Assembly (NCBI RefSeq): GCF_009193215.1
Contig: NZ_VYVA01000007.1
Coordinates: 93,147-157,146 of the forward strand
Direction: 5' to 3'
Origin: Flavicella marina
GTDB taxonomy: Bacteria > Bacteroidota > Bacteroidia > Flavobacteriales > Flavobacteriaceae
DNA: 64,000 nt
The position numbers and the translations under genes are program-made. Position 1 is the first letter of the stretch. Each line of letters opens with the position of its first letter. Positions 46,101 to 57,186 of the stretch are shown one piece after another. The notes beneath the pieces are model-generated. The model was not told the origin of the DNA, ran no database searches, and was given only the letters and a program-made list of their open reading frames with translations.

Positions 46101-47774
46101 AATGCTGATGTAGAATGTGTATGGATTAAAGAAAACTCACAATTAACCATAGCAGATAATTTGTTTTTAGAATTTGACGAAGATTTTGTTCTTGATGGTG
46201 ATTTAAAACTTACAGGTGATGCACAATTGATTCAAACACATACGGGACAATCTAATGTTCAGGGTACTGGAAAAATTTTTAAAGATCAACAAGCAACCGT
46301 GCCTAATGTGTATCGATATCATTATTGGTCTTCTCCTGTTATCGAAAACAATGGTGATGCATCGTTCACGGTTGCAGGTGTAATGAAAGATGGTACCGAT
46401 GCAACAGATGAAGATTCATCTATAAGAGAAATTAACTTTATTAGCAATAGCTACGATGGAAGTTCTGGTAATGAAAACACACCTATTTCCATTGCAAATT
46501 ATTGGATCTGGACCTATATTAATGGAACTGCTTGGGAACAAAAAAAACAAAACGGCTCCATCTCTATAGGGCATGGATACACAATGAAAAGTACAGGAAT
46601 TGCGAATCAAAACTTCACATTTTCTGGAACACCAAATGATGGAGATGTTAGTATACCACTTACCCAAGACACCAATAGTTTGATAGGTAACCCATATCCT
46701 AGTGCTATTTCTGCATCAAAATTTCTTTCGGACAATTCTGGTGTGATTAATGCGACTCTTTATTTTTGGGAGCATTCAGGTGAAGCCTCAACGAGTTCTG
46801 TAAACGAAGGACATTTCAAAAGAGGTTATCAAGGCGGATATTCAACAAGAAATTCAGATACAGGAATCGCTGCGAACTCACCAACAAGTCAAACAGGTGG
46901 TCTGGGTAATACTGAACACTACAAACAACCTGGAACGCATATTGCAGTAGGACAAGGATTCTTTGTTGGAGCTCATTCCACTGGAAATTTGATATTTAAC
47001 AACTCACAAAGAGAACACCAAATCGAAGTAGACAACAATGGTGGACAAGGTTCTGTTTTCCATAAAAACAACAAAAATTCCAAACAAGAAAATTCAATTT
47101 CTATATTAAAATTAGGATTTGAATACGTTAATGATGCCAATATTGAAATCCATAGACAAATAGCGCTTACCTTTAAAGAAGGACGCACATTTGACTATGA
47201 AAACGGACATGATAGTTATGCTTTTGATATTCAACCCACAGATATTTATTGGAGTTTTCACGATAACATAAAATACTCAATAGCAGGTATCCAAGCCCTA
47301 TCAAATAATCTAGAAGTTCCTTTAACAATTGCCTCAGATGCAAATCAAGAAATTGATTTAATGATTGATGATTTAGTATCTATGGAAGGCTTTGAAATTA
47401 TATTGGTTGATAATATCTCTGGTGATACATACAATTTGTCTCAAGAAAAAGCTTCATTAAATCTCGATAATTTAATATACACTGACCGTTACAAATTAAT
47501 ATTTGAATCAGAATTATTAAACGCAGATATCCCAGAACAAGAACCTCTCACCGTTCGATATCACAAAAATGAGCAAAACCTTGAGGTCAATTCTGTGAAC
47601 TCTGGCAAAATCCATTCAATTAAAATTATCGATTTATCTGGTAAAACCATGTACAGAGAAAATACGAATAGCATTTCAAAAGTTATACCAACCCAAGGAA
47701 TAGCAAATGGAGTTTATATTATAAATATAAAAACTGATCTTGGAGAAACCAGTAAAAAAATCGCAATTTATTAA
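40101..47774 (+). CDS. Giant T9SS-type protein 1: N-terminal Cys-His domain, Ig-like domains, TSP3-like calcium repeats
   Basis: 2557 residues. Signal peptide to about 20. Residues 20-370 form an unrecognised domain with W-A-G-C-H-A-V-S (Cys210, His211) and Y-V-M-Y-E-G-G-H, resembling a class I glutamine-amidotransferase or ThuA-like fold (inference). Residues 375-565 are two Ig-like or cadherin-like domains ([17 protein letters not shown]). Residues 573-712 are a discoidin-like domain bracketed by Cys573 and Cys712. Residues 714-1525 are thrombospondin-type-3-like D-x-D-x-D-G repeats in four modules, three spaced 174 residues apart. Residues 1528-1800 are a LamG-like region with [11 protein letters not shown] (DUF8202 from memory). 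The C-terminal 75 residues, ending K-K-I-A-I-Y, are a T9SS sorting domain. Probably a cell-surface or secreted calcium-binding protein. Confidence 0.85.
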   Translation: MKKYLFFAIILVLIQNSIAQTKVIPAGSVIIDMGVVPQTEDNALKPYGLVYTLIKNFDTPVIWSINSSKTKDGTDFVVDGKSFKGGPFIIQSTTLTTAVQDEIAVWEALGVVTYTTLTSVIVPVHKELEFFANWVLDTDNGSIAEPYITAAGIPISAYRTSLPTGLTSCDDLFILPHADPTWTDHGQPLLDWNAPTSEPGGHGGWIWAGCHAVSVLESLVDPSDSNRRTNFLTEDPSTYPGTPEGYGLIDFDDHSDASGVTPMSNAFPEHSFMQFMGLTDGAHSGGSEQIFLPYPTGGWRSTTTVGAWDPAQLDVVSGNSPGEAATIVYGPGLGDNNRGYVMYEGGHRLDNGTEAENVAAIRAFLNFSFDAPTGQVPIITENITPPSSIDGGQYLDLSVSATIPGGGTPTYAWTTSCGTGTFDDATSATPRLTFANPTSTENCNITVTVSDACGRTSISTWNITVNNGTPSAPIAVNDNVSVYNTQQISFNALDNDNDPNDNLDPTSFTPTTTLTPTGGTFTSNGNGNITFVPTPGFTGTVTLEYNICDTTSPTPLCATTDGIITVTVLSSPCGVGETITTETAYPTIIESENEWKDGDNALGAPDAQLSNSDDDNGAFIEFDLGAGNEAALGTDIIFTLFSDDGNSNTGTISIGSTTSYTEGISIPVTVTIQDPATETITYTVNNENLRYIKIEAIKDFGLESITYQKLICSSETDTDSDGIIDSIDIDDDNDGIIDITESNGNEPNGDEDGDNILNFEDTTDDGNNGDSSTTDYTDSNMDGIPDVYDTDGDGVPNHLDLDADNDGIPDNIEAQSTINYIAPNGTVGSNGLDSAYEVSDSLSDSGLTPQNTDGIDNPDYLDLDSDNDMTYDIDETGEGLSSTNGQTNGDVGVNGLDNSVENADNYIDINGKYDYTQTDNFDDTDGDIGTGGDVDFRDDIAGSDADNDGVLDTIDLDDDNDGILDSIEGDIDTDNDGIINRLDLDSDGDGIPDNIEAQTTQGYVPPNSDDNTTYANNNGVNSAYLGGLTPENTDGTDNPDYLDTDSDNHGGTDTQEAGLVLSGTVGSNGLDNNYDNGDTYADVNGNFDASQTDNFPDEDGDATTGGDVDWRDGLTGTDTDGDGVRDSIDLDDDNDGILDSIEGDSDTDNDGIINRLDLDSDGDGIPDNIEAQTTIGFIPSNNDSASTYTNNQGVNSAYLNGLTPVNTDGMDDPDYLDTDSDNDGANDTTEASLTLSGIVGSNGLDNNYDNSDDYADVKGNFVNTQSENFLDSDSDLNFGGDVDWRDDLDGFDTDNDGIINSLDIDDDNDGILDATESGSYQPDGDEDGDGIQNFRDVTDDGNGGDSSNTSYSDVNEDGIPDVYDNDNDGVPNHLDIDADNDGIPDNVEAQSTIGYIAPSGIVGSNGLDNSYENNDTSGASSNLPITNTDSGIDNIPDYLDLDSDNDGTPDIEENGDSDTVISGIDSDNDGLDDNFEGSNATDGYDVNDEIDNPLTDLPDTDIDANASGDVDYRDNVENPITASLGGSLLWLRADLDATTSLWEDQSGGNHDAAATSNPAPSITTDALNFNPVYYFDGGDEMVISGGLFDDNILYENIWTYVVLKSDDPLIKGRLVSEKGGDGEEFNIKIEDDGEVKYKVGGGGDSEIKEFFTTENEFNILTFSSAQNTSTPFGVNKAISKNGLLIDSQNTIDDITGNSGNDLFIGVKGAGNDFKEFFKGNLAEIIVTDGIPTATKQQSIESYLAIKYGITLNATSNATNPITEGNYLLSDETTVIWDYTENSEFHNDVAGIGRDDLMGLEQTQSKSINSDAIITIEIPAVAQKSGTSKKTNMNNRFGKNKDFLVWGNNNGNLASANTATLLCSPYNTLQRKWKIVERGDVGTVELSVSASLISSLLNTPATDKYLIIADNNALSNNIRYIPLTLSTKNGSSQYTANVDFDGKQFFTFGEVNGIFWDGDFNTWTGGNSSSVSGSASTNSNDKDKIMVIDSKSSLRHAVLNENADVECVWIKENSQLTIADNLFLEFDEDFVLDGDLKLTGDAQLIQTHTGQSNVQGTGKIFKDQQATVPNVYRYHYWSSPVIENNGDASFTVAGVMKDGTDATDEDSSIREINFISNSYDGSSGNENTPISIANYWIWTYINGTAWEQKKQNGSISIGHGYTMKSTGIANQNFTFSGTPNDGDVSIPLTQDTNSLIGNPYPSAISASKFLSDNSGVINATLYFWEHSGEASTSSVNEGHFKRGYQGGYSTRNSDTGIAANSPTSQTGGLGNTEHYKQPGTHIAVGQGFFVGAHSTGNLIFNNSQREHQIEVDNNGGQGSVFHKNNKNSKQENSISILKLGFEYVNDANIEIHRQIALTFKEGRTFDYENGHDSYAFDIQPTDIYWSFHDNIKYSIAGIQALSNNLEVPLTIASDANQEIDLMIDDLVSMEGFEIILVDNISGDTYNLSQEKASLNLDNLIYTDRYKLIFESELLNADIPEQEPLTVRYHKNEQNLEVNSVNSGKIHSIKIIDLSGKTMYRENTNSISKVIPTQGIANGVYIINIKTDLGETSKKIAIY
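42240..44650. repeat. TSP3-like coding repeats of giant protein 1
   Basis: Module ends (G-G-D-V-D-x-R-D) start at 42891, 43413 and 43935, exactly 522 bases (174 codons) apart, then a further one near 44620. Each module repeats the blocks [26 protein letters not shown] and Y-D-N-G-D. The first and fourth modules share an extra block (D-E-D-G-D-x-I-x-N-F) absent from the middle ones. Confidence 0.9.
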
Positions 47775-47907
47775 AGCTAAAAACAAGAAAAACGTAACAA
47801 GAATGCTATCAATACATTATCTATCAAATATTTAATTTAAAATTGGGTTAAAGCAATAAATGAGTTAAATTAGCTCACTTTAAAACGTGACGACTAAATA
47901 ACTATTG

Positions 47908-50900
47908 ATGTTTTTCAGACCAAAAGAGTACTTTAAGACTTTAATCGTAAAGATTATTTTCATATTCCCTATATTATTCACAAGCAATATTTTAGCACAA
48001 ACTATTCCGGGTACGGGTAGTCAACCCGCTACATGTGGTGATTGTACTCCTAGCGGATGGAGCGATAACGGTGGAACTCCTGACGTTGCTGATAGGTATA
48101 ATATTGGTGCGCAGGGAACCATTGGTACAGGTGCTAGTTGGGTAACAGAATTACCATTACCCCCAACAGGTGATCAAACATGGATTTCAATTCGAGATGT
48201 TGGAGGTCTAGGTTCTGAAGAATCTGTGAATACCACAATGAGTGGTTTGGTTAGTGGTCAAGTTTATAAATTAACTATTTACAGCTTAACGTCGATTACC
48301 AATGCTGATGGAGGTACCAGCAGTAACCAGTATTACGCTGGGACCTATATGGATGAATTCGATTATCAAATTGCAAATTTTGATAGACAAACCATCGACG
48401 AAATCTCACAAAACCAATGGTCAACTAATGAAATAGTATTTCTTGCTAATGCTTCTTCGATGACACTTTCGCTTTTCCCAAAAACCGATGCTAACACGGG
48501 AGGAAGCCCATATGAAGGACTAGAGGCTGTACAAATTGCCGTAGAGCTAAACGCATTAGAATTATTAGACTCAGATAACGATGGTGTTCCTGATATAACT
48601 GACATTGATGATGACAATGATGGTGTTTTAGATGTTGATGAAACCAATATTGGAGGCACACAATACGACCCACTAGGTGATGAAGACGGTGACAAGCTTC
48701 CAAATTACCTAGACACCAATGATAACAATGATACATCTGATGGTAGTATAACAAATTATACAGATATAAATTCTGATGGAGTTCCTGATATTTTTGACAA
48801 CGATTTAGATGGGGTTCCAAATCATTTAGATTTGGATTCAGACAATGATGGTATTCCTGATAACATCGAAGCACAGTCCACAATTGGGTACATTTCCCCT
48901 TCTACAGATACAGACAACGATGCAGATAATGACGGATTAAATGATGCATATGATTCTGATTGTACCGTAGGATCACCATGTGGGACAAGTAATACCGTAG
49001 GTACAGGTATCACTCCTATCAATTCAGATGGTGTGAGCACAAATGGAAGCAGTATAGATACAGTTCCCGATTATTTAGATACTGATGCTGATGGTGATGG
49101 AGTTTTAGACAATATCGAAGCAAATATTTCTATTGGAGGTTCGGTAGGAGTAAATGGTTTAATTGCTGCTCTTGACAACGGAGATAATTACAACGATGTC
49201 AATGGAGTATTCGACAATACACAAGAAGATAATTTCCCAGATGCTGATAGTGATGTGAACACTGGAGGTGACGTAGATTATAGAGACACAAGCGAAACAG
49301 GAGTTGGGTTGGATTCTGATTTAGACGGAATTCCCAACGAAGATGATCTAGATGATGATAACGATGGTATCACAGATGCTCAAGAATTGTGTGACACAGA
49401 TTTTGCAGAGGGAGCTACAATTAACGTATACATCGATTTGGGAGCATACGAAAATGAAAATTCTTGGACCTTAACAGGCCCCGGTGGATTCTCTGAAAGT
49501 GGAGGTACTTATGCAGATGGCGACGATATCATCAATTTGAATTTTCCGGCAACTACAACCGGAGATTATACTTTTACACTAAGTGATACCTACGGTGATG
49601 GATTAGATGGTTCAGGATCTGGAGGTACCGGCGGGAGTAGTAATGAAAATGCAACTTCTTCGTATCGTATCTCTGTAAACGGAAGTGTCCTATATGAGAG
49701 TGGCACCTTCCCTACTTTTGGAACTGGAGGGAGTGCAGCTGTATTTAATTTCGAAATCAGTTCTTTAGGCACCTCATTTTCTTGTTTAGCAACCGATCCA
49801 GGTGCTGATGATGATATCGACGGAACCGTAAATTATAGTGATCCTGATTATAGCACAGGTGTAGTTGGAGATGTTATCAATGCAAATGGTATATGGACAA
49901 GTTTAGATTTGGATGGCGATGGAGTGCCAAACCATTTAGATTTAGATTCAGATAATGATGGTATTCCAGATAATATTGAAGCACAGGCAACAAGCAATTC
50001 AAGCTTTATTTCTCCAAGTGGAATTGATAACAATAACAACGGTTTAGATGATAATTATGAAACCGGACAAGATGGAACAACCTTAAGTCCTATAAATACT
50101 GATAGTGGTTCAGATTCATTACCCGATTATAAAGACACTGACTCTGACAACGATGGAGCTTCAGACAGAATTGAAGCAAACCTTTCTGTATCAGGATCCT
50201 ATGGCTTGAATGGTTTAGACAGCAATTATGAAACTGGTGACAACTACTCAGATTCAAACGGTAGTTTTGACGATACACAAGAAGACAACTTTCCTAATTC
50301 CACAGGAACCGGAGATGTAGATTATAGAGATGTTTCCTCATCTTTTAGTGATAATGACGGAGATGGTATTCCAGATAATATTGATGTCGATGATGACAAT
50401 GATGGGATTTTAGATACTGTTGAAAACGCTGGTGGATCAACAACAGGAACATGCAATATTACTTATGAACTTATTGGAACTATTGATGGAGACAGAGATA
50501 GAGGAAGCCCTAACGATTTAAATAAAGATTTTATTTTTGGAGATAACTTTAGCTTTAGAATTTCTTTTGACACTGCTATACCCGTTGTTATTGAAACTAC
50601 CATTGGAGATCAAGATCATGCTAGAACAGGTACTGTAACGGTTGATGGAACCTCAGAAAATATAAGTACCGCTGTTGCTAATTTTCAAACGGTAACACAT
50701 ACTCCTACTTCAGCAACATCCTATGATATTACCATGCTAGGTTTTGATATGACAGTGACAACCATCATCGTCAAAGATGACCAAAATAATACCATTGCTC
50801 AATTTGATTTTGGAACCTCAAGTAGTACACTTGAGTCTGGTTATATAAGAGTTTCTTCTGGAACAACACAAACAACAACAACCTATTCTTGTATAGAAGA

Positions 50901-53900
50901 TAATGATACTGATGGAGATGGAATCATAAACTCCTTAGATTTAGATTCAGACAATGATGGAATTCCAGATAATATTGAAGCACAAACTACAACGGGTTAC
51001 AATGCCCCTTCGGGAGATGCTGACGAAACTGCAAATGGGCTAGATACTGCCTACGGTAGTGGTATTACCCCTACAGATACAGATGGAGATGGAACCCCTG
51101 ATTATCTTGATTTAGATGCTGATGATGATGGTATACTTGACCAAACCGAAGCTGGATTATCTCTTTCAGGTTCTTTTGGAAACAATGGATTAGATAACAA
51201 CTATGATAACGGAGATAATTATTCTGATGTAAATGGTAGTTTTGACAATACTCAAACAAACAACTTTCCTGACGTAGATGGAGACGTAAATTCGGGAGGA
51301 GATTTAGATTTTAGAGATGACACTTTTACCTTTGACAACGATGATGATGATGTCAATGATGAGATTGACTTAGATGACGATAACGATGGGATTTTGGATG
51401 CAGTTGAATATGGCAGCTGCAGTCCTGTTAGCAATATCTTAGACTGGAATGCAAATTATGTAGAAGGAAACTCTGGAACCTCCGGAGACATCCCTTCAGA
51501 AGAAGGAAGCTTAACGATTAGCAATGTAGGTGTCAACATTGCTATCAGTTCTAATACGTATAGTGATAGTGATTATAGAATTAACAATTTTGTGACTACT
51601 AATGGATTTACGTTATACCAAAAAGCCATCCAAAATTCAGAGTCAAATCATATTTTCACTTTCGATACTCCAATTTATGGATTGAATTTTATTTTATATG
51701 ATGTAGATATTGAATCTACTACAAGTACTGATGAAGTAGAGATTATTTTAACCGCTCAAGACGGTTCTAATTACACCTTACAAGCTGCTGACTATACTGT
51801 CGATGCTGGTTCTAACACATTTTCTAATAACAATACATTCACTGGAACGGTTTCTGGAGGTAATGGAAATATTACCATTAATGCCATCCCTGCATGGATC
51901 ATTAGAATGCGTATTATTTATAAAAACAAAGGAACTGGAAGTTTGAACGGTACACAACAAATTGCCATAGGAAACTTATCTTTTTGTACGCCTTTAGATT
52001 CTGACAACGATACAGTTTTTGATTTTAGAGATTTAGACTCAGACGGAGATGGAATTCCTGATAATATAGAAGCTCAAACGACTAAAGACTATATTGCTCC
52101 TACAGGCACTTACAGTATTTTTGGTATTGATGTAGCCTATGGTAATGGTTTTACTCCTATAAATACTGATGGCACAGACAACCCAGATTATTTAGATTTA
52201 GATTCAGACAATGAAGGAGAATCGGATTTTGAAGAATCTGGTCTTGCAGATCCTTCTGGAACAGAAGGCGCCAATGGTTTAGACAGCAATTATGAAGATG
52301 CTGATTCATACGACGCAACAGACATTAATGGATTGGGTGATGATACTATTACCGATAATTATGATGATACAGATGGTGATGTAAATCTTTCAGGTGGTGA
52401 TTTAGATTTCCGTGATACAGTTTTTGGAAATGATACAGATGGTGACGGTATTCCTGATGACACAGATATAGATGATGACAATGATGGAATTTTAGATATT
52501 GATGAGTGTGAAAATCTTTCAAATGGAGCTGGTGTTAACAACGTATATAGCGAATCGGGAGTTGGTAACAACGCTTCAAACACCCTTTCATCAGACAATT
52601 CAAGAGTTACATTCAACAACACCAACGATGAAGTCATTTTAGATCTTACAGGTGATAACAATCTACCTACAGGTGCAATCGTCTATATTGAAGCTCGAGT
52701 TACTGTTAGTACAGGAAATACATTAAATGTACAACAATCTTCCGATGGTATTTCATTCTCTAACGAACAAATATACACATGGAGTTCTACTGGGGCAGAT
52801 GAAAACAAAGAATATATCCTAACATCAGACGCAAGATATCTCAAACTCGCTTTAGAGGTTTATAGTGGCTCCGGGGGTGTTCAAGTCGATTATGTTTCCT
52901 ATGGAAGTTATTGCTCTTCGGATGGAGACTCTGATAATGATGGTATCCCAAATCGATTGGATATTGATGCTGACAATGACGGTATTCCTGACAATATCGA
53001 AGCACAAAGCACAATGGACTATATGGCTCCAAGTGGTATTGGGGCAGGAATTACAGATGCCAACTCGAATGGATTAGATGATAATTATGAAACCGATCAA
53101 GGAGGAACAAATCTTTCACCTATAAATACAGATTCATCTGTTGACAACATTCCTGACTATTTAGACACCGATTCGGACAATGATGGAACTCTTGATATTG
53201 AAGAAAATGGTGATTCCGACAATGTGATAAGTGGTATAGATACTGATGGTGATGGGTTGGATGACAATTTTGAAGGGACTAACACAAACGATGGATACGA
53301 TGTAAATGATGAAATAGAGAGCCCCCAAAGTAATTTACCAGATGTTGATTCAGATGTGTCAACAGGAGGTGATGTAGATTACAGAGATGATGAAATAGGT
53401 ACAGTAACTCCTAGTCCTCAAGGCGCATTATTATGGTTAAGAGCAGATTTAGATGCGACCACTTCGTTATGGCAAGATCAATCTGGATTAGACCATGATG
53501 CAACACCAGGAACAAACGGACCAACATTATCGTCCAACGCAGTAAACTTTAATCCTGCATTTTCTTTTAATGGATCTAATCAATTTATGGAAATCATCAA
53601 TGCTACAACGGGAGATGGAATTCTTGAAAGCGGAACAAGTTACCCTGACCTAGCAGCGTATGTTGTAACTTCAGCTGGAGCAACTCAAGATGGTTATATA
53701 TTTAGAGAACTTACCGATGATCCTGAAGGAGATGATTTTTTAATCACAACTCCATGGGGTGATGGTGAAGTATATTATGGAATTGAAAATGGAAGTTCAA
53801 ACATTAACCATCCATGGCAATCGTCACTCAACACTTATGGAATTCACAATTTCTATGGCAGTAGCAATGCGAGTAACTCTGCCTTAAACTTCCAACAGGC

Positions 53901-56604
53901 TCTTTATTTTAATGGAATAAATATTGATACAGGTACTTCATTTCAGACTACGATAGATGGTGAAGACAACAATCATTTCTATATCGGCTCTCAAGACGGT
54001 AGTCAAGATTTTCACGATGGAGAAATTGCAGAAATTATCGTGTTTACAGGAAATCAATCTTCTGAAACACAGCAGGCCTATCAATCATACTTGGCAATAA
54101 AATACGGAATCACTTTGTATAGTACTACAACAGGTTCTGCTATTATCGCAGAAGATGATCTAACTATTACCGAAGGGGATTACATTCTATCTGATGAAAG
54201 CACGAAAGTCTGGGATTACACTGTCAATTCTGATTATCATAATGATATAGCTGGTATCGGTCGAGATGATGGTTTCGCCTTAAATCAAAAACAATCAAAA
54301 TCAATAAACTCTGATGCCGTAATCACCATAGGACTAGGAAGTATCGCTACTGACAATATTTCAAACAGCAACAATTTCTCAACAAATAAAGATTTTTTGG
54401 TTTGGGGTAATAATAACGGAACTATTTCGAATACTTCTACTACCACGATTATTTGTGCTCCAGAAAAAACTTTAGGAAGAACATGGAAAATTGTTGAAAA
54501 CGGATCAGTTGGACTAGTTCAAATTGCAATATCAGAAAACACAATTACTGACAACCTAGACACTTCAACTTCTGTTAAAGTACTAAAAGTTGCTGATGAC
54601 GCATTATTTACAACCAATGTTGAGTACGTCGCTTTAACTCCGCCTGTTAACAGTGAAACACAGTATGTCTGTAATTATGATTTTGATGGCACAAAATTCT
54701 TTACCTATGCTGAAGTAAATGGTATCTTCTGGAATGGTGATGCCAATTCTGGTGCTGGTGCATGGACAGGAGGTTCTGCGGCAGATAACTCTGCAAGTAC
54801 AAGTGGTAATGATGTAGATAAAGTAATGATTATCGATTCCGAAAGTTCGTTGAACCATGCAGTTTTAAATCAAGACGCAAGAGTTGAATGTGTTTGGATA
54901 AAAGAGAACTCTGTATTAACAGTTGCTGATGAACATTATTTAGAGTTTGACGAAGACTTTATTCTTGATGGAAACCTAAAGTTAGTAGGTGACGCACAAT
55001 TAATACAAACACATGTTGGCCAAACAAATGTTCAAGGAACCGGTAAAGTTTATATTGATCAAAAGGCGACAGTTGAAAATCAATACCGTTATCATTATTG
55101 GTCATCGCCTGTTGTAGAAGTAGGAAAATCTACATTTACTGTTGAAGCAGTAATGAAAGACGGTACAACACCTACTTCTGAAAGTTCTACGGAAGAAACT
55201 CCGAGAGATATCAACTTCATTTCGGAAAGCACAAGCTACGATGGTTCTTACGACGATAACCCTGCAGATGGTACGGACCCAATTACTATTGCAAATTACT
55301 GGATTTGGTCTTATATAAGTGGTACCACTGGAAACGACTGGCAACACAAAAGACATAACACTGCTATTAACAGAGGAGAAGGATACACCATGAAAAGTAC
55401 TGGAAATCAAGATGGTCAAAACTTTACTTTTGTTGGAACACCTAATGATGGTACTATTAGCATACCTGTTATTAAAGATTCTAATAGTTTAATCGGGAAC
55501 CCTTATCCAAGTGCTTTAGATGCTATTGATTTTATCAACGAAAATAGTGATGTGATTAGTGGAACAATTTACTTCTGGCAGCATGAAGGTGAAAACGGAA
55601 CAAGTACGGTAACTGAAGGGCACAATATTCGAGGTTACCAAGGTGGTTATGCAACTAGAAACCTAGGTACCTCTGTTGCTGCACAAACCACTGTGGATGG
55701 TACCGGAGGACTAGGAGAAGGAAACACTTATGATGAACCTGGAAGGTACATTGCCGTTGGGCAGAGTTTCTTTGTTGGAGCTATCGCAAATGGAACCATT
55801 GTTTTTGAAAATAGTCACCGTAACTACCAAGCAAAAGATGGTACCAATTCTGTTTTCTTAAAAACGAATAAAAAGAAAAAAGAAACTTCTGAAAAAGAAG
55901 TTATAGAAGAAATACCAACACTAAAAATTGGATTTGAGTATGAAAACGATGAACAGCAAATAATTCATAGACAAATAGCTGTTAGCTTTGCAAATGGCTT
56001 GTCAGGTGCTCATGATAATGGATATGATAGTCCAATCTACGATATCCAAGACAACGATACATATTGGAAATTTAACGAATCAGACACTAAGTATGTCATT
56101 GCTGGTGTTGCCATGCCAAATGGTGAGACTGAATTACCTTTAGGAGTGGTGGTAGATTCAGAAAAAGAACTGACATTCCAGATTGATAATATGAACTTTG
56201 TAAATGATGCTATCTATTTAAAAGATCACCTTTTAGATATTACATACAAACTATCTGTAGATAACGCCATTAAAATTACTGTAGGTTCAGGTTCATATGA
56301 AGATCGCTTTTCTATAGTATTTAAAAATGATGCCGAAGATGATCTACTCAATATTGTAGATCAGGAAAATGTTGTCTTTAACATTCGATACAATCAATTT
56401 GATAAAACTATTGAAATAGACAACCCTAACAACATTGTATTAATGAAACTACAATTAGTGAGTATGTCAGGTAAGAAATTAAAAGAGTTTGAATCAGAGG
56501 ATATCCTTGAAACTCTAAAAGTTTACGATATCTCTGATGGAGTCTATGTGGTTCGAATTAAAACCTCTGTTGGTATAATAACTAAAAAAATTGCAATATA
56601 TTAA
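47908..56604 (+). CDS. Giant T9SS-type protein 2: TSP3-like modules with four inserted domains
   Basis: 2898 residues from the ATG at 47908, directly after a TTG. Signal peptide to about 31 (I-L-A-Q). Residues 32-215 are a beta-rich domain of unknown type. Residues 220-1828 are five TSP3-like modules, ending with G-D-(V/L)-D-x-R-D at about 453, 802, 1130, 1496 and 1820. Between modules four different domains are inserted after D-D-D-N-D-G-I-x-D, spanning 495-626, 849-995, 1171-1360 and 1534-1669, each framed by one Cys at each end. From 1840 it follows giant protein 1: [27 protein letters not shown] and [10 protein letters not shown], ending in the same K-K-I-A-I-Y. It lies 133 bases after giant protein 1 with no terminator between. 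Confidence 0.85.
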   Translation: MFFRPKEYFKTLIVKIIFIFPILFTSNILAQTIPGTGSQPATCGDCTPSGWSDNGGTPDVADRYNIGAQGTIGTGASWVTELPLPPTGDQTWISIRDVGGLGSEESVNTTMSGLVSGQVYKLTIYSLTSITNADGGTSSNQYYAGTYMDEFDYQIANFDRQTIDEISQNQWSTNEIVFLANASSMTLSLFPKTDANTGGSPYEGLEAVQIAVELNALELLDSDNDGVPDITDIDDDNDGVLDVDETNIGGTQYDPLGDEDGDKLPNYLDTNDNNDTSDGSITNYTDINSDGVPDIFDNDLDGVPNHLDLDSDNDGIPDNIEAQSTIGYISPSTDTDNDADNDGLNDAYDSDCTVGSPCGTSNTVGTGITPINSDGVSTNGSSIDTVPDYLDTDADGDGVLDNIEANISIGGSVGVNGLIAALDNGDNYNDVNGVFDNTQEDNFPDADSDVNTGGDVDYRDTSETGVGLDSDLDGIPNEDDLDDDNDGITDAQELCDTDFAEGATINVYIDLGAYENENSWTLTGPGGFSESGGTYADGDDIINLNFPATTTGDYTFTLSDTYGDGLDGSGSGGTGGSSNENATSSYRISVNGSVLYESGTFPTFGTGGSAAVFNFEISSLGTSFSCLATDPGADDDIDGTVNYSDPDYSTGVVGDVINANGIWTSLDLDGDGVPNHLDLDSDNDGIPDNIEAQATSNSSFISPSGIDNNNNGLDDNYETGQDGTTLSPINTDSGSDSLPDYKDTDSDNDGASDRIEANLSVSGSYGLNGLDSNYETGDNYSDSNGSFDDTQEDNFPNSTGTGDVDYRDVSSSFSDNDGDGIPDNIDVDDDNDGILDTVENAGGSTTGTCNITYELIGTIDGDRDRGSPNDLNKDFIFGDNFSFRISFDTAIPVVIETTIGDQDHARTGTVTVDGTSENISTAVANFQTVTHTPTSATSYDITMLGFDMTVTTIIVKDDQNNTIAQFDFGTSSSTLESGYIRVSSGTTQTTTTYSCIEDNDTDGDGIINSLDLDSDNDGIPDNIEAQTTTGYNAPSGDADETANGLDTAYGSGITPTDTDGDGTPDYLDLDADDDGILDQTEAGLSLSGSFGNNGLDNNYDNGDNYSDVNGSFDNTQTNNFPDVDGDVNSGGDLDFRDDTFTFDNDDDDVNDEIDLDDDNDGILDAVEYGSCSPVSNILDWNANYVEGNSGTSGDIPSEEGSLTISNVGVNIAISSNTYSDSDYRINNFVTTNGFTLYQKAIQNSESNHIFTFDTPIYGLNFILYDVDIESTTSTDEVEIILTAQDGSNYTLQAADYTVDAGSNTFSNNNTFTGTVSGGNGNITINAIPAWIIRMRIIYKNKGTGSLNGTQQIAIGNLSFCTPLDSDNDTVFDFRDLDSDGDGIPDNIEAQTTKDYIAPTGTYSIFGIDVAYGNGFTPINTDGTDNPDYLDLDSDNEGESDFEESGLADPSGTEGANGLDSNYEDADSYDATDINGLGDDTITDNYDDTDGDVNLSGGDLDFRDTVFGNDTDGDGIPDDTDIDDDNDGILDIDECENLSNGAGVNNVYSESGVGNNASNTLSSDNSRVTFNNTNDEVILDLTGDNNLPTGAIVYIEARVTVSTGNTLNVQQSSDGISFSNEQIYTWSSTGADENKEYILTSDARYLKLALEVYSGSGGVQVDYVSYGSYCSSDGDSDNDGIPNRLDIDADNDGIPDNIEAQSTMDYMAPSGIGAGITDANSNGLDDNYETDQGGTNLSPINTDSSVDNIPDYLDTDSDNDGTLDIEENGDSDNVISGIDTDGDGLDDNFEGTNTNDGYDVNDEIESPQSNLPDVDSDVSTGGDVDYRDDEIGTVTPSPQGALLWLRADLDATTSLWQDQSGLDHDATPGTNGPTLSSNAVNFNPAFSFNGSNQFMEIINATTGDGILESGTSYPDLAAYVVTSAGATQDGYIFRELTDDPEGDDFLITTPWGDGEVYYGIENGSSNINHPWQSSLNTYGIHNFYGSSNASNSALNFQQALYFNGINIDTGTSFQTTIDGEDNNHFYIGSQDGSQDFHDGEIAEIIVFTGNQSSETQQAYQSYLAIKYGITLYSTTTGSAIIAEDDLTITEGDYILSDESTKVWDYTVNSDYHNDIAGIGRDDGFALNQKQSKSINSDAVITIGLGSIATDNISNSNNFSTNKDFLVWGNNNGTISNTSTTTIICAPEKTLGRTWKIVENGSVGLVQIAISENTITDNLDTSTSVKVLKVADDALFTTNVEYVALTPPVNSETQYVCNYDFDGTKFFTYAEVNGIFWNGDANSGAGAWTGGSAADNSASTSGNDVDKVMIIDSESSLNHAVLNQDARVECVWIKENSVLTVADEHYLEFDEDFILDGNLKLVGDAQLIQTHVGQTNVQGTGKVYIDQKATVENQYRYHYWSSPVVEVGKSTFTVEAVMKDGTTPTSESSTEETPRDINFISESTSYDGSYDDNPADGTDPITIANYWIWSYISGTTGNDWQHKRHNTAINRGEGYTMKSTGNQDGQNFTFVGTPNDGTISIPVIKDSNSLIGNPYPSALDAIDFINENSDVISGTIYFWQHEGENGTSTVTEGHNIRGYQGGYATRNLGTSVAAQTTVDGTGGLGEGNTYDEPGRYIAVGQSFFVGAIANGTIVFENSHRNYQAKDGTNSVFLKTNKKKKETSEKEVIEEIPTLKIGFEYENDEQQIIHRQIAVSFANGLSGAHDNGYDSPIYDIQDNDTYWKFNESDTKYVIAGVAMPNGETELPLGVVVDSEKELTFQIDNMNFVNDAIYLKDHLLDITYKLSVDNAIKITVGSGSYEDRFSIVFKNDAEDDLLNIVDQENVVFNIRYNQFDKTIEIDNPNNIVLMKLQLVSMSGKKLKEFESEDILETLKVYDISDGVYVVRIKTSVGIITKKIAIY
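48565..53400. repeat. TSP3-like coding repeats of giant protein 2
   Basis: Five modules of the same kind as in giant protein 1 ([15 protein letters not shown]-x-N-Y, D-N-F-P-D), lengthened by the four inserted domains. Confidence 0.9.
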
Positions 56605-56630
56605 ATCGTTAATAATATACCACTAAACAC

Positions 56631-56666
56631 AAAAAAGCATCCTACCTACTATTGGATGCTTTTTTC
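56631..56666. terminator. Bidirectional terminator after giant protein 2
   Basis: AAAAAAGCATCC and GGATGCTTTTTT form a 12-pair stem around an 11-base loop, between convergent genes. Confidence 0.9.
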
Positions 56667-57087
56667 AATTCCCCATAATAGTAATAACAATTTTTCTACT
56701 GCCACCATAATTGCGGTGTTCCCCAAGATAAATACCTTGCCAAATCCCCATATTTAGTTTTCCATTCGTAATCGGAATAGAAATAGAATTTCCTAATAAA
56801 GAGGCTTTGATATGGGCAGGCATATCGTCAGAACCTTCATAATCATGCTTATAGTATGGCATATTTTCAGGTATCATTTTATTGATATGCGTTTCAAAAT
56901 CAACTCTTACCGTTGGATCGGCATTTTCATTGATCGTCAAACTTGCCGATGTATGTTTGATAAAAACTTCAAGCTTTCCAATTGATATTTTAGATAATTC
57001 TGGAATATGATTCAATATTTCACTTGTAATTAAATGAAACCCTCGTTGTTTTGGTTCTAAGGTTACTTCTTTTTGTAAAAATACCAT
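56665..57087 (-). CDS. yjbQ: Secondary thiamine-phosphate synthase / YjbQ family (UPF0047)
   Basis: 140 residues, full length. Family motifs: H-T-S-A-S-L-T-I-N-E-N-A-D-P near residue 48, H-I-K-A-S-L-L-G near 92, and G-I-W-Q-G-I-Y-L-G-E-H-R near 115. YjbQ of E. coli has weak thiamine-phosphate synthase activity; its real cellular role is not settled. A single gene between two terminators. Confidence 0.93.
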   Translation of the reverse strand: MVFLQKEVTLEPKQRGFHLITSEILNHIPELSKISIGKLEVFIKHTSASLTINENADPTVRVDFETHINKMIPENMPYYKHDYEGSDDMPAHIKASLLGNSISIPITNGKLNMGIWQGIYLGEHRNYGGSRKIVITIMGN

Positions 57088-57131
57088 CCCTATACAATTT
57101 TTAAGTTCTATGAAATTAAAACAAAGTTCAT

Positions 57132-57167
57132 AAAAAAACCGTTTCAGTTTTACTGAAACGGTTTTTA
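57132..57167 (-). terminator. Terminator of dnaK
   Basis: AAACCGTTTCAG and CTGAAACGGTTT form a perfect 12-pair stem with loop TTTTA; T run on the minus strand. Confidence 0.9.
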
Positions 57168-57186
57168 TTATATCCTAAAAGAGTAA

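Noticed and set aside
42240..53400. Long series of short DNA repeats that might suggest a CRISPR array or tandem satellite
   Set aside because: The repeats follow codon frame, encode Asp-rich calcium loops and vary mainly at synonymous sites; there are no constant repeats with unique spacers of equal length.
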